A stretch of 64,000 bases of DNA from Kumtagia sp052180275 (GTDB lineage Bacteria; Pseudomonadota; Alphaproteobacteria; Rhizobiales; Rhizobiaceae). Shown in pieces: positions 43,114 to 50,743 of this stretch; position 1 is the first letter of the stretch; each line of letters begins with the position of its first letter. The translations under genes and the position numbers were made by a program. Location: the NCBI RefSeq assembly GCF_052180275.1, contig NZ_CP197465.1, forward strand, positions 1,364,001-1,428,000, read 5' to 3'. The notes under the pieces are model-generated. The model did not search any database. It was not told the DNA's origin and worked only from the letters and a program-made list of their open reading frames with translations.

Positions 43114-43218
43114 GTGAAAATGCGTGTGTTTTGACTTGGCCGGATAAAGAACGATACGAAATGCGCCGCGCGACGGCTGACCGGCGCGACCGTTGATTCG
43201 AAACTGCGCAAGGCACGC

Positions 43219-44355
43219 ATGACCAGAAAACCGATCCGCTTCATCGATCTTCCCGCCCAGCAAGAGCGCATCAAGGCGAAGGTCGATGCGGCGATCCAGC
43301 GAGTGCTTTCCCACGGCGCCTACATCCTCGGACCGGAAGTCGGCCAGTTCGAGGCGGCGCTCAGTGAATTCTGCGGCGCGAAGCATTCGATCGGTTGCTC
43401 CAACGGCACCGACGCGCTGACGCTCTGCCTGATGGCCAAGGGGCTGAAGCCCGGCCAGGCGGTGTTTTGCCCGAGCTTTACCTTCGCGGCGACAGCCGAA
43501 GTGGTCGCCATGCTTGGCGCGACGCCGTATTTCGTCGACATTTTCGAAGACACCTTCAACCTCGACCCGGCAAGCCTGAAGCTGGCGATCGCCCAGGCCA
43601 AGAAGGACGGCCTGTCGCTCGCCGGCGTGATCGCGGTCGACCTGTTCGGCCAGCCGGCCGACTACGAGGCGATCGAGCCGGTCGTGGCGGACGAAGGCAT
43701 GTGGCTGCTCTGCGACGCCGCGCAAGGGTTCGGCGCTACCTATCGCGGCCGCAAGCTCGGCACCATCGGGGCGATGACGGCCACGAGCTTCTTCCCCGCG
43801 AAACCGCTCGGCGCCTATGGCGACGGCGGCGCGATCTTCGTCGATGACGACGAGGTGAATGCGGTGATCCGCTCGCTGCTGGTCCACGGCCAGGGGACGG
43901 ACAAATACGACAATGTCCGCATCGGCATGACCGGCCGGCTCGATACGCTGCAGGCGGCGATCCTGATCGAGAAGCTGGCGATCTTCGACGACGAGATCGT
44001 CGCGCGCAACCGCATCGCGCGGGCCTACAATGACGGGCTTGGCGACGTGGCGACGGTGCCGAGGGTACTGGACGGCTGCGTGTCGACCTGGGCGCAGTAC
44101 ACGATCCGCACGCGCGGCAAGGATCGTGACACCGTGGTCGCGTCACTGAAGGACAAGGGCGTGCCGACCGCCATCTATTATCCGCAACCGTTGCACCGGC
44201 AGACTGCCTACAAACATTTCCCGGTGGCCGGCAACGGCTTGCCGGTCAGCGACCGGGTGGCGCAGGACGTATTCAGCCTGCCGATGCACGCCTATCTCGA
44301 AGCCGACGACCAGGCGTATATCATCGACAGCGTGCGCGAGGCGCTGGCGGCGTAA
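43219..44355 (+). CDS. DegT/DnrJ/EryC1/StrS-family PLP aminotransferase (WbpE-like)
   Basis: A 378-residue sugar aminotransferase. FIDLPAQQERIKAKVDAAI is the usual start of the WbpE/PseC-like group; CSNGTDALTLCLMA is the PLP-phosphate region; VDLFGQPADYEAI, CDAAQGFGATYRG and TSFFPAKPLGAYGDGGA follow, the last with PLP-Lys195. These enzymes aminate 3- or 4-keto nucleotide sugars with glutamate. Paired with the dehydrogenase, it probably makes a UDP-2-acetamido-3-amino uronic acid. The oxidase (WbpB-like) and acetyltransferase (WbpD-like) steps are not encoded nearby. Confidence 0.88.
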   Translation: MTRKPIRFIDLPAQQERIKAKVDAAIQRVLSHGAYILGPEVGQFEAALSEFCGAKHSIGCSNGTDALTLCLMAKGLKPGQAVFCPSFTFAATAEVVAMLGATPYFVDIFEDTFNLDPASLKLAIAQAKKDGLSLAGVIAVDLFGQPADYEAIEPVVADEGMWLLCDAAQGFGATYRGRKLGTIGAMTATSFFPAKPLGAYGDGGAIFVDDDEVNAVIRSLLVHGQGTDKYDNVRIGMTGRLDTLQAAILIEKLAIFDDEIVARNRIARAYNDGLGDVATVPRVLDGCVSTWAQYTIRTRGKDRDTVVASLKDKGVPTAIYYPQPLHRQTAYKHFPVAGNGLPVSDRVAQDVFSLPMHAYLEADDQAYIIDSVREALAA

Positions 44356-44392
44356 TTGTGGATGCTCGATCTCGGTTGAAATCCAAAGTGGT

Positions 44393-44407
44393 CAATAATA
44401 GTTATTG
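44393..44407. promoter_or_regulatory. Palindrome in the parD promoter region
   Basis: CAATAATAGTTATTG, a 15-bp perfect palindrome 30 nt before the parD start, in a locally AT-rich stretch. ParD antitoxins repress their own promoters by binding such sites. Confidence 0.5.
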
Positions 44408-44436
44408 GCTGTCTGGGATGACCACGAGGCAAGCCG

Positions 44437-44691
44437 ATGGCATTCAGCGTGGAACTTGGCGAGACCCTTGAACAGGTGGTGACCGAACTGGTCGCCAACG
44501 GCCGTTACAATTCCAAGAGTGAAGTGCTGCGCGAAGGCGTACGGCTGGTCCAGGAGCGTGAGGCGCGACTACGGACGCTTCATGCGGCAATCGAATGCGG
44601 CATCGCCGATGCCGATGCCGGCAGGGTCGAGGACGCGGAGGTATTTCTTGACCAGCTCGAGCAGAAATATCTTCGGATGGCTGGCGTATGA
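44437..44691 (+). CDS. parD: ParD-type antitoxin (CopG/ribbon-helix-helix)
   Basis: An 84-residue protein. The N-terminal ribbon-helix-helix is VELGETLEQVVTELVANGRYNSKSEVLREGVRLVQERE, typical of type II ParD antitoxins; the acidic C-terminal half (GIADADAGRVEDAEVFLDQL) is the part that wraps the toxin. Length is standard. Its stop overlaps the toxin start as ATGA. The gene looks intact, although the toxin partner is not. Confidence 0.87.
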   Translation: MAFSVELGETLEQVVTELVANGRYNSKSEVLREGVRLVQEREARLRTLHAAIECGIADADAGRVEDAEVFLDQLEQKYLRMAGV

Positions 44692-44937
44692 CGCTCGTCG
44701 TCACGGATAAGGCGAGCCGCCGCTCGTCTCGTGAAGGAGTTCCTCCGGAGCTTCCGCGAGATCAGGCTGAGGCCAAGAGCCTATCCCTTTGTCGTCGGGT
44801 ACGAACGCCGGCAACTCCGGCGCAAGGTGCATCGCAACGATCTGATTTTCTATCGTGGCACGGAGGATCGGATCGAAATCGTTCACGTCATCCATGGCAC
44901 CATGGACTACGAGACGATTTTGGGGGAACGCAAATAG
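44688..44937 (+). pseudogene. ParE/RelE-type toxin, frameshifted
   Basis: The ATG overlapping parD opens with MTLVVTDKASR, the expected first ParE strand, but that frame then runs into unrelated sequence. The rest of the toxin continues one base over: AAARLVKEFLRSFREIRL, YPFVVGYERRQL, NDLIFYRGTEDRIEIVHVIHG and DYETIL, a clear ParE/RelE C-terminus ending at 44937. About 15-20 residues of the first two helices (the DLxxIxxYI region) are also missing, so an internal deletion with frameshift near 44710-44725 explains both. A 68-residue fragment could still start at the GTG at 44731. Confidence 0.75.
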
Positions 44938-44997
44938 CGGCCCCCTAAAAATGTTTCCGTATTTTCAGGCCGAACCGATCGGTAGCTGTCCTGATAG

Positions 44998-46824
44998 CTA
45001 CGCCGCCCCGCTCAGCTTCGACTTCTCGAAACGCTTGCGCTCGTTCGGGTCGAGATAGAGCTTGCGCAGACGGATGGTTTTTGGCGTCACCTCGACCAGT
45101 TCGTCGTCCTGGATCCAGGCCAGCGCACGCTCCAGCGTCATGCGGATAGGCGGCGTCAGCTTCACGGCCTCGTCCTTGCCGGCGGCGCGGATGTTGGTGA
45201 GCTTCTTGCCTTTCAGCACGTTCACTTCCAGGTCGTTGTCGCGCGAATGGATGCCGATGATCATGCCTTGATAGACTTTTACGCCAGCCTCGATGACCAT
45301 CGGACCGCGGTCTTCCAGGTTCCACATGGCGAACGCCACGGACTCGCCAGCGTCGTTGGAAATCAGCACGCCGTTGGTTCGCTGCGGGATGTCGCCCTTG
45401 TAGGGCTCGTAGGCATGGAACAGCCGGTTCATGACCGCCGTGCCGCGCGTGTCGGTCAGGAGTTCCGACTGGTAGCCGATCAGGCCGCGGGTCGGCGCGT
45501 GGAAAACCAGGCGCTGGCGGTTGCCGCCGGACGGGCGCAGCTCGATCATCTCGGCCTTGCGCTCCGACATCTTCTGCACGACGACGCCGGCATGCTCCTC
45601 GTCGACGTCGATGACGACTTCCTCGATCGGCTCCAGCAGGTCGCCGTTCTCGGCCTTCTGCATGACGACGCGCGGCCGCGACACGGCGAGTTCAAAACCT
45701 TCGCGGCGCATCGTCTCGATCAGCACGGCAAGCTGCAATTCGCCGCGGCCGGAAACGAAGAACGAGTCCTTCTCGGACGATTCCTCGATCTTGAGTGCGA
45801 CATTGCCCTCGGCTTCGCGCAACAGGCGGTCGCGGATGACGCGGCTGGTCACCTTGTCGCCCTCGGTGCCGGCGAGCGGGCTGTCGTTGACGATGAACGA
45901 CATCGTCACCGTCGGCGGATCGATCGGCTGCGCGTGCAGCGGCTCGGTCACGGAGGGGTCGCAGAACGTGTCGGCCACGGTGCCCTTCGACAGACCGGCG
46001 ATCGCGACGATGTCGCCCGCCTGGGCCTCGTCGATCGGCTGGCGCTCAAGGCCGCGGAAGGCGAGGATTTTCGAGATTCGTCCGGTCTCGACCAGCGAGG
46101 CGTCGTTGGAGAGGACCTTGACCGGCATGTTGGACTTCAGCGTGCCGGATTCGATGCGGCCGGTGATGATGCGGCCCAGGAACGGGTTGGCTTCCAGCAG
46201 CGTGCCGATCATGCGGAAGGGGCCGGGGTGGACCGCCGGCGCCGGCACGTGCTTCAGGATGAGATCGAACAGCGGGGCCAGGCCCTGGTCCTTCGGCCCT
46301 TCCGGGTTTTCCGCGACCCAGCCGTCGCGGCCTGAGCCGTAGAGGATCGGGAAATCGAGCTGCTCGTCATTGGCGTCGAGTGCTGCGAACAGGTCGAACA
46401 CCTCGTTGACGACTTCGACGTGGCGCGCATCGGGACGATCGATCTTGTTGATGACGACGATCGGCCGCAGGCCGACCTTCAGCGCCTTGCCGACGACGAA
46501 TTTCGTCTGTGGCATCGGCCCTTCGGCGGCATCCACCAGCACGATGGCCGAATCCACCATGGATAGGATGCGCTCCACCTCGCCGCCGAAATCGGCGTGG
46601 CCGGGGGTGTCGACGATGTTGATGCGGGTGTCCTTCCAGTCGACCGAGGTCGCCTTGGCAAGGATGGTGATGCCGCGTTCCTTTTCGAGGTCGTTGGAGT
46701 CCATCGCGCGCTCGGCTACGCGCTGGTTCTCGCGGAACGAGCCGGCCTGCCTCAGAAGCTGGTCGACCAGCGTTGTCTTGCCATGGTCGACGTGCGCGAT
46801 GATCGCGATATTGCGGATGTTCAT
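44998..46824 (-). CDS. typA: Ribosome-associated GTPase TypA/BipA
   Basis: A 608-residue translational GTPase, full length. The G1 loop AHVDHGKTTLVDQLL is near residue 10, G3 DTPGHADFGGE near 72, and G4 NKIDRPDARH near 126; the C-terminal BipA domains include TRGLIGYQSELLTDTRGTAVMNRLF and GMIIGIHSRDNDLEVNVLKGKKLTN. It binds the ribosome near the A site and supports growth under stress or low temperature and 50S assembly. Transcribed alone; the flanking genes are unrelated. A 16-bp palindrome lies 73-88 nt upstream of its start. Confidence 0.96.
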   Translation of the reverse strand: MNIRNIAIIAHVDHGKTTLVDQLLRQAGSFRENQRVAERAMDSNDLEKERGITILAKATSVDWKDTRINIVDTPGHADFGGEVERILSMVDSAIVLVDAAEGPMPQTKFVVGKALKVGLRPIVVINKIDRPDARHVEVVNEVFDLFAALDANDEQLDFPILYGSGRDGWVAENPEGPKDQGLAPLFDLILKHVPAPAVHPGPFRMIGTLLEANPFLGRIITGRIESGTLKSNMPVKVLSNDASLVETGRISKILAFRGLERQPIDEAQAGDIVAIAGLSKGTVADTFCDPSVTEPLHAQPIDPPTVTMSFIVNDSPLAGTEGDKVTSRVIRDRLLREAEGNVALKIEESSEKDSFFVSGRGELQLAVLIETMRREGFELAVSRPRVVMQKAENGDLLEPIEEVVIDVDEEHAGVVVQKMSERKAEMIELRPSGGNRQRLVFHAPTRGLIGYQSELLTDTRGTAVMNRLFHAYEPYKGDIPQRTNGVLISNDAGESVAFAMWNLEDRGPMVIEAGVKVYQGMIIGIHSRDNDLEVNVLKGKKLTNIRAAGKDEAVKLTPPIRMTLERALAWIQDDELVEVTPKTIRLRKLYLDPNERKRFEKSKLSGAA

Positions 46825-46896
46825 AGTTAACTCGGGAAGGTTTCGGGCGCGATATCGATATACGCCGCGTTTCGTTGGCGGGGCTCATAACGGATT

Positions 46897-46912
46897 TTTC
46901 GCAATTGCGAAA
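46897..46912. promoter_or_regulatory. Perfect 16-bp palindrome upstream of typA
   Basis: TTTCGCAATTGCGAAA, fully symmetric, 73-88 nt before the typA ATG and at a position compatible with a promoter-overlapping operator. I do not recognise a regulator for it. Confidence 0.45.
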
Positions 46913-47030
46913 GGGCTCTGAAGCGCGCCGGCCATGCGGCAGTTAGGCGGGACCTATGCGTCGTCGCACGGGCCGGAGGGGAACCGCCGCAGCGTCCGGC
47001 GCGAAATCGGCGAACAGGATTCCAAAACAA

Positions 47031-47061
47031 GGAAAGCCGCCCGGGGGGAAGGCGGCTTTCC
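47031..47061 (-). terminator. Rho-independent terminator of the peptide ABC operon
   Basis: An 11-bp perfect stem (GGAAAGCCGCC / GGCGGCTTTCC) with a 9-nt loop. On the minus strand it is followed by TTGTTTTGG and lies about 95 nt after the stop of the last ABC gene. Confidence 0.75.
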
Positions 47062-47155
47062 AGATGGGGAGCGGTTCGGGAGGGGACCGAAAAATTCTCA
47101 CCCTTGCAACAATGCCCGGCGCAAGACATGGTTGCATCGCAAACCGAAAAAAGTT

Positions 47156-47926
47156 TCAGGTTTCGGCGGAGGCGACCTTCGCATCGCCTACGAAGCCTTC
47201 ACTGGCGACCAGCAGCCGCTGGGTATAGGGCTCGGCGGCGCGGTGGGCAGCCAGATCGGCCGACGTCAATGGCTCTACGACCTTGCCGGTGCGCATCACG
47301 AGCAGGCGGTCGCACATATGGGCGATCACGGCAAGGTCATGGCTCACCATCAGATAGGTCAGCTTGCGGTCGCGGCGGATCTGTTCGAGCAGATTGAGCA
47401 CTTCCGCCTGCACGGAGGCGTCGAGCGCCGACGTCGGTTCGTCGAGCAGCAGGATCGACGGTTCGAGGATGAGCGCGCGGGCAATCGCCACGCGCTGGCG
47501 CTGGCCGCCGGAAAGCTGGTGCGAATAGCGGAAGCGGAAGCCGGAACCTAGGCCGACTTCGTCCAGCGCCCGCAGGATGCGGCGTTCGGCATCGGAAAAA
47601 CCATGGATCGCCAGCGGCTCCGCAAGCAGCCGGTCGACCGTCTGGCGGGGATGCAGCGAGCCGTAGGGGTCTTGGAAGATCATCTGGACGCGACGGTAGA
47701 AGGCCTTGTCGCGCTTTCTGCCCAGCGCGCTGCCCTCCACAACGATGGTTCCGCTCTCCACCGGCGCCAGCCCGGCGATGGCGCGCAGCACCGTCGATTT
47801 TCCAGAGCCGGATTCGCCGACAAGGCCAAAGGATTCGCCCGGCTGCACCGTCAGGCTGACGCCATCGAGGGCCCGGAAACCGTCATAGGTCACCACGAGT
47901 TCTGATATGTCGAGCGAAGCTGTCAA
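47156..47926 (-). CDS. Dipeptide/oligopeptide ABC transporter ATP-binding protein (DppF type)
   Basis: A 256-residue ATPase. Walker A GESGSGKSTVLRAIAGL lies near residue 40, FQDPYGSLHPRQTV is the DppF/OppF signature, LSGGQRQRVAIARAL the ABC signature, then LLLDEPTSALDASVQAEV and MVSHDLAVI. The start is a TTG at 47926 overlapping the stop of the upstream ATPase (TTGA), with GGAG 8 nt before; the frame is open far upstream but only as an alternate frame of that gene. Last gene of the dipeptidase-transporter operon. Confidence 0.92.
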   Translation of the reverse strand: MTASLDISELVVTYDGFRALDGVSLTVQPGESFGLVGESGSGKSTVLRAIAGLAPVESGTIVVEGSALGRKRDKAFYRRVQMIFQDPYGSLHPRQTVDRLLAEPLAIHGFSDAERRILRALDEVGLGSGFRFRYSHQLSGGQRQRVAIARALILEPSILLLDEPTSALDASVQAEVLNLLEQIRRDRKLTYLMVSHDLAVIAHMCDRLLVMRTGKVVEPLTSADLAAHRAAEPYTQRLLVASEGFVGDAKVASAET

Positions 47927-48753
47927 AGCAGCCACTCCGGCCGGCGGTCCAGCGTCGGAAGCGGATGCCGGTGGTGGTCTATGCGCGGCATGCAGTTCAG
48001 CAGGCCCTGCGTGTAGGGGTGTTTTGCGCGCGACAGGTCCGAGGCGGCGATTTCCTCGACGATGCGACCGGCGTACATGACGATGACGCGGTCGCAGAAG
48101 GACGAGACCAGCCGAAGATCGTGCGAGATGAAGATCAGGCCCATGCCGCGATCGGCCACCAGCCGGTCGAGGATGGCGAGGATGTCGAGCTGCACCGTGA
48201 CGTCGAGCGCCGAAGTCGGTTCGTCGGCGATCAGCAGTTCGGGGCCGGCGATCAGCATCATGGCGATCATGGCGCGCTGGCCCATGCCGCCGGAAACTTC
48301 GTGCGGGTAGAGGTCGAAGACGCGCGCCGGGTCGCGGATCTGCACGGCGGCCAGCATGTCGAGCGTCCGTTCGCGCGCTTCGCGCTTGTAGATGTTTTCG
48401 TGGGCGCGCAGCGCCTCGACGATCTGCCGGCCGATCCGCATGACCGGGTTCAGCGAATATTTCGGGTCCTGCAGGATCATGGCGATGCGTTTGCCGCGCA
48501 GGTCGCGGCGAAGGCGGGGCGTCGCCTTCAACAGGTCGATGCCGTCGAACTCCAGGCGCTTTGCGGCGACCTGTGCGTGCGGCGGCGTCAGGCCGAGGAT
48601 GGCGCGTCCGGTCTGCGACTTGCCGGAGCCGGATTCGCCGACGATGCCGAGCCGTTCGCGCCCGACCGTAAACGAGATGCCGCGCACGGCTTCGACGATC
48701 CCGGTCCTTGTCGGGAAACGGATGGACATGTCCTCTACGGAAAGCAGCGTCAT
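47923..48753 (-). CDS. Dipeptide/oligopeptide ABC transporter ATP-binding protein (DppD type)
   Basis: A 276-residue ATPase. GESGSGKSQTGRAILGL is Walker A with the Gln typical of DppD/OppD, FQ-loop ILQDPKYSLNPVMRIG, ABC signature VSGGMGQRAMIAMML, Walker B LLIADEPTSALDVTVQ, and switch FISHDLRLV. The C-terminus ends HPYTQGLLNCMPRID, as in the family, but without a long Cys-rich Fe-S tail. Start at the ATG at 48753, overlapping the permease stop as ATGA. Confidence 0.92.
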   Translation of the reverse strand: MTLLSVEDMSIRFPTRTGIVEAVRGISFTVGRERLGIVGESGSGKSQTGRAILGLTPPHAQVAAKRLEFDGIDLLKATPRLRRDLRGKRIAMILQDPKYSLNPVMRIGRQIVEALRAHENIYKREARERTLDMLAAVQIRDPARVFDLYPHEVSGGMGQRAMIAMMLIAGPELLIADEPTSALDVTVQLDILAILDRLVADRGMGLIFISHDLRLVSSFCDRVIVMYAGRIVEEIAASDLSRAKHPYTQGLLNCMPRIDHHRHPLPTLDRRPEWLL

Positions 48754-49661
48754 TGGCTGCCACCCCTCGGGTCGAGCGCGTCGCGCAGGCCGTCGCCGAG
48801 CAGGTTGAAGCCGAGGCTGACGATGAGGATCGCCGCGCCCGGCATCGCCGCCACCCACCACTGGTCGAGGATGAAGCGGCGGCCCGACGCGATCATCGCG
48901 CCCCATTCGGGCAGCGGCGGCTGCGCGCCGAGGCCGAGGAAGCCGAGGCCGGCCGCGGTGATGATGATGCCGGCCATGTCGAGCGTCACCCGCACGATCA
49001 GCGAGGAGATGCAGAGCGGCATGATGTGGCGCAGCACGATGCGCCAAGGCGAGGCGCCCATCAGGCGCACCGCTGAGATGTAGTCGGAATTGCGCACCGT
49101 CAGCGTCTCGGCCCGCGCGATGCGCGCATAGGGTGGCCAGGAGGTGATGGCGATGGCGATGACCGCGTTCTCGATGCCGGGGCCGAGCGCCGCGACAAAG
49201 GCCAGCGCCAGGATGAGTTTCGGGAAGGCGAGAAAAATGTCGGTGATGCGGGTCAGCACCATGTCCGTCCAGCCGCCAGCGTAGCCTGCCACCGTGCCGA
49301 CGATCAGCCCGACCGGAGCGGCGATGATCGCCACCAGCACGATGACGTAGAGCGTCAGGCGCGAACCGTAGATGACCCGCGAAAGGATGTCGCGGCCCTG
49401 GTCGTCCGTGCCGAACCAGTGCGCGTCGCTCGGCGGTAAGAGGCCGTCGCGCAGATTGCCGACGGTCGGCGCGTAGGGCGCGAGCACATCGGCGAAGGCG
49501 GCGACGAGAAGCAGGGCGACGATGATCGCCAGGCCGAACAGCGCGAGGCGATTGGCGGAGAAGCGCCGCCAGGTCATGTAGGCGCGGCCGAGCCTCGCCT
49601 GCATTCGGGACGCCGGGCGCTCGCTCAGCAGCCAGTCGCGGCGGCTCATGGTGACGCTCAT
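48750..49661 (-). CDS. Dipeptide/oligopeptide ABC transporter permease (DppC type)
   Basis: A 303-residue permease. The N-terminal helix LALFGLAIIVALLLVAAF is followed by HWFGTDDQGRDILSRVIYG, the DppC/OppC hallmark, and the EAA loop RLMGASPWRIVLRHIMPL. Five to six helices. I chose the ATG at 49661, which overlaps the DppB stop as ATGA; the frame stays open upstream inside the neighbouring gene. It forms the channel with the DppB-type partner. Confidence 0.92.
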   Translation of the reverse strand: MSVTMSRRDWLLSERPASRMQARLGRAYMTWRRFSANRLALFGLAIIVALLLVAAFADVLAPYAPTVGNLRDGLLPPSDAHWFGTDDQGRDILSRVIYGSRLTLYVIVLVAIIAAPVGLIVGTVAGYAGGWTDMVLTRITDIFLAFPKLILALAFVAALGPGIENAVIAIAITSWPPYARIARAETLTVRNSDYISAVRLMGASPWRIVLRHIMPLCISSLIVRVTLDMAGIIITAAGLGFLGLGAQPPLPEWGAMIASGRRFILDQWWVAAMPGAAILIVSLGFNLLGDGLRDALDPRGGSQ

Positions 49662-50665
49662 GCGCGTGTCCTTGGATCGAGGAGGCGATAGAGCAGGTCG
49701 GCGAACAGGTTTAGGCCGATGAACACGGCGCCGATGACGATGGTGCCTCCGAGCACGGCATTCATGTCGGCGTTCTGCAGTGAGTTGGTGAGATACATGC
49801 CGATGCCCGGCCAGGCGAAGATCGTCTCCGTCAGCACCGAGCCTTCGAGCAGCGTCGCGTAGGAGAGCGCGATGACGGTGACCAGTGGAACGGCGGCGTT
49901 GCGCAGCGCATGCCCCCAGATGATCCGCGTTTCGCTGAGGCCCTTGGCGCGGGCCGCGACGATGTATTCCTGCGCCAACTCGTTCAACATGAAGGAGCGC
50001 GTCATGCGGCTGATATAGGCCATGGAAAAATAGCCGAGCAGCGAGGCTGGAAGGATGATGTGGCTGAAGATGTCGGCGAAGGCGCCCCATTCGCCCTGAA
50101 TCGCCGCATCGAACAGGAACAGGCCGGTGATCGGCGTAAACGTATATTCATAGGCGATGTCGATGCGGCCGGGACCGGCCACCCAGTCGAGCTTTGCATA
50201 GAAGATCAGCAGACCCATCAGGCCGAGCCAGAAGATCGGGATGGAGTAGCCGATCAGGCCGATCACCCGCACGATCTGGTCGATCAGGCTGTCGCGTTTC
50301 ACCGCCGCCAGCACGCCGAGCGGAATGCCGAGCAGCAGGCCGATGAGGGTGCCGACGGTGGCGAGTTCCAGCGTTGCCGGGAACACCCGCAGGATATCCT
50401 GCATCACCGGATTGCTGGACAGGACCGAGGTGCCGAAATCGCCGGTCAGCGCTTTCTTCAGATAGATCGCGAATTGCTGCCAGAGCGGTAGGTCCAGCCC
50501 GTATTGCTGGCGCGCGGCGGCGACCGCGCTTGCGGACGCCCGGTCGCCGACGATGGCCAGAACCGGATCGATCGGTACGACCCGGCCGATGAAGAAGGTG
50601 ACCGTCAGCAGGCCGAGGAAAGTGACGGCGCCGACGACGACAAACCGTACGATGGCAGAAAGCAC
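49658..50665 (-). CDS. Dipeptide/oligopeptide ABC transporter permease (DppB type)
   Basis: A 335-residue permease. From the GTG at 50665 it reads LSAIVRFVVVGAVTFLGLL, the normal DppB start with its first helix; PIFWLGLMGLLIF, ARAKGLSETRIIWGHALRNAAVPLVT (EAA loop) and SVLTETIFAWPGIG follow. The frame is open to a TTG at 50722, but that would translate through a stem-loop, has no ribosome-binding site and adds an Arg-rich stretch unlike the family; I consider it less likely. The stem-loop touches the chosen start codon. Confidence 0.9.
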   Translation of the reverse strand: MLSAIVRFVVVGAVTFLGLLTVTFFIGRVVPIDPVLAIVGDRASASAVAAARQQYGLDLPLWQQFAIYLKKALTGDFGTSVLSSNPVMQDILRVFPATLELATVGTLIGLLLGIPLGVLAAVKRDSLIDQIVRVIGLIGYSIPIFWLGLMGLLIFYAKLDWVAGPGRIDIAYEYTFTPITGLFLFDAAIQGEWGAFADIFSHIILPASLLGYFSMAYISRMTRSFMLNELAQEYIVAARAKGLSETRIIWGHALRNAAVPLVTVIALSYATLLEGSVLTETIFAWPGIGMYLTNSLQNADMNAVLGGTIVIGAVFIGLNLFADLLYRLLDPRTRA

Positions 50666-50692
50666 GGCGGAGGCGCCTTTACGCCTCCGCCG
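50665..50692 (-). promoter_or_regulatory. Stem-loop covering the DppB-type permease start
   Basis: A perfect 11-bp inverted repeat (CGGCGGAGGCG / CGCCTCCGCCG) with a 6-nt loop, between the binding-protein gene and the permease and ending at the proposed GTG. It contains a GGAGG, so the hairpin could mask translation signals as well as protect the upstream mRNA. A weaker 6-bp hairpin at 50724-50742 sits right after the binding-protein stop. Confidence 0.65.
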
Positions 50693-50743
50693 CGTTTCGA
50701 TCGTGGTAGTGACGCTCGCCAATAAACCGGGCTTTTCGGTTTG

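Larger units (their letters stand above)
46825..47155. other. Intergenic region: typA promoter side and ABC operon terminator
   Basis: 331 nt. It holds a palindrome at 46897-46912 upstream of typA and a terminator at 47031-47061 for the peptide ABC operon, both listed separately. No coding signal. Confidence 0.55.

Noticed and set aside
49658..50722. DppB start at the TTG at 50722
   Set aside because: No ribosome site, adds an Arg-rich stretch encoded by a perfect hairpin, and family similarity begins at the GTG at 50665; kept as an alternative only.
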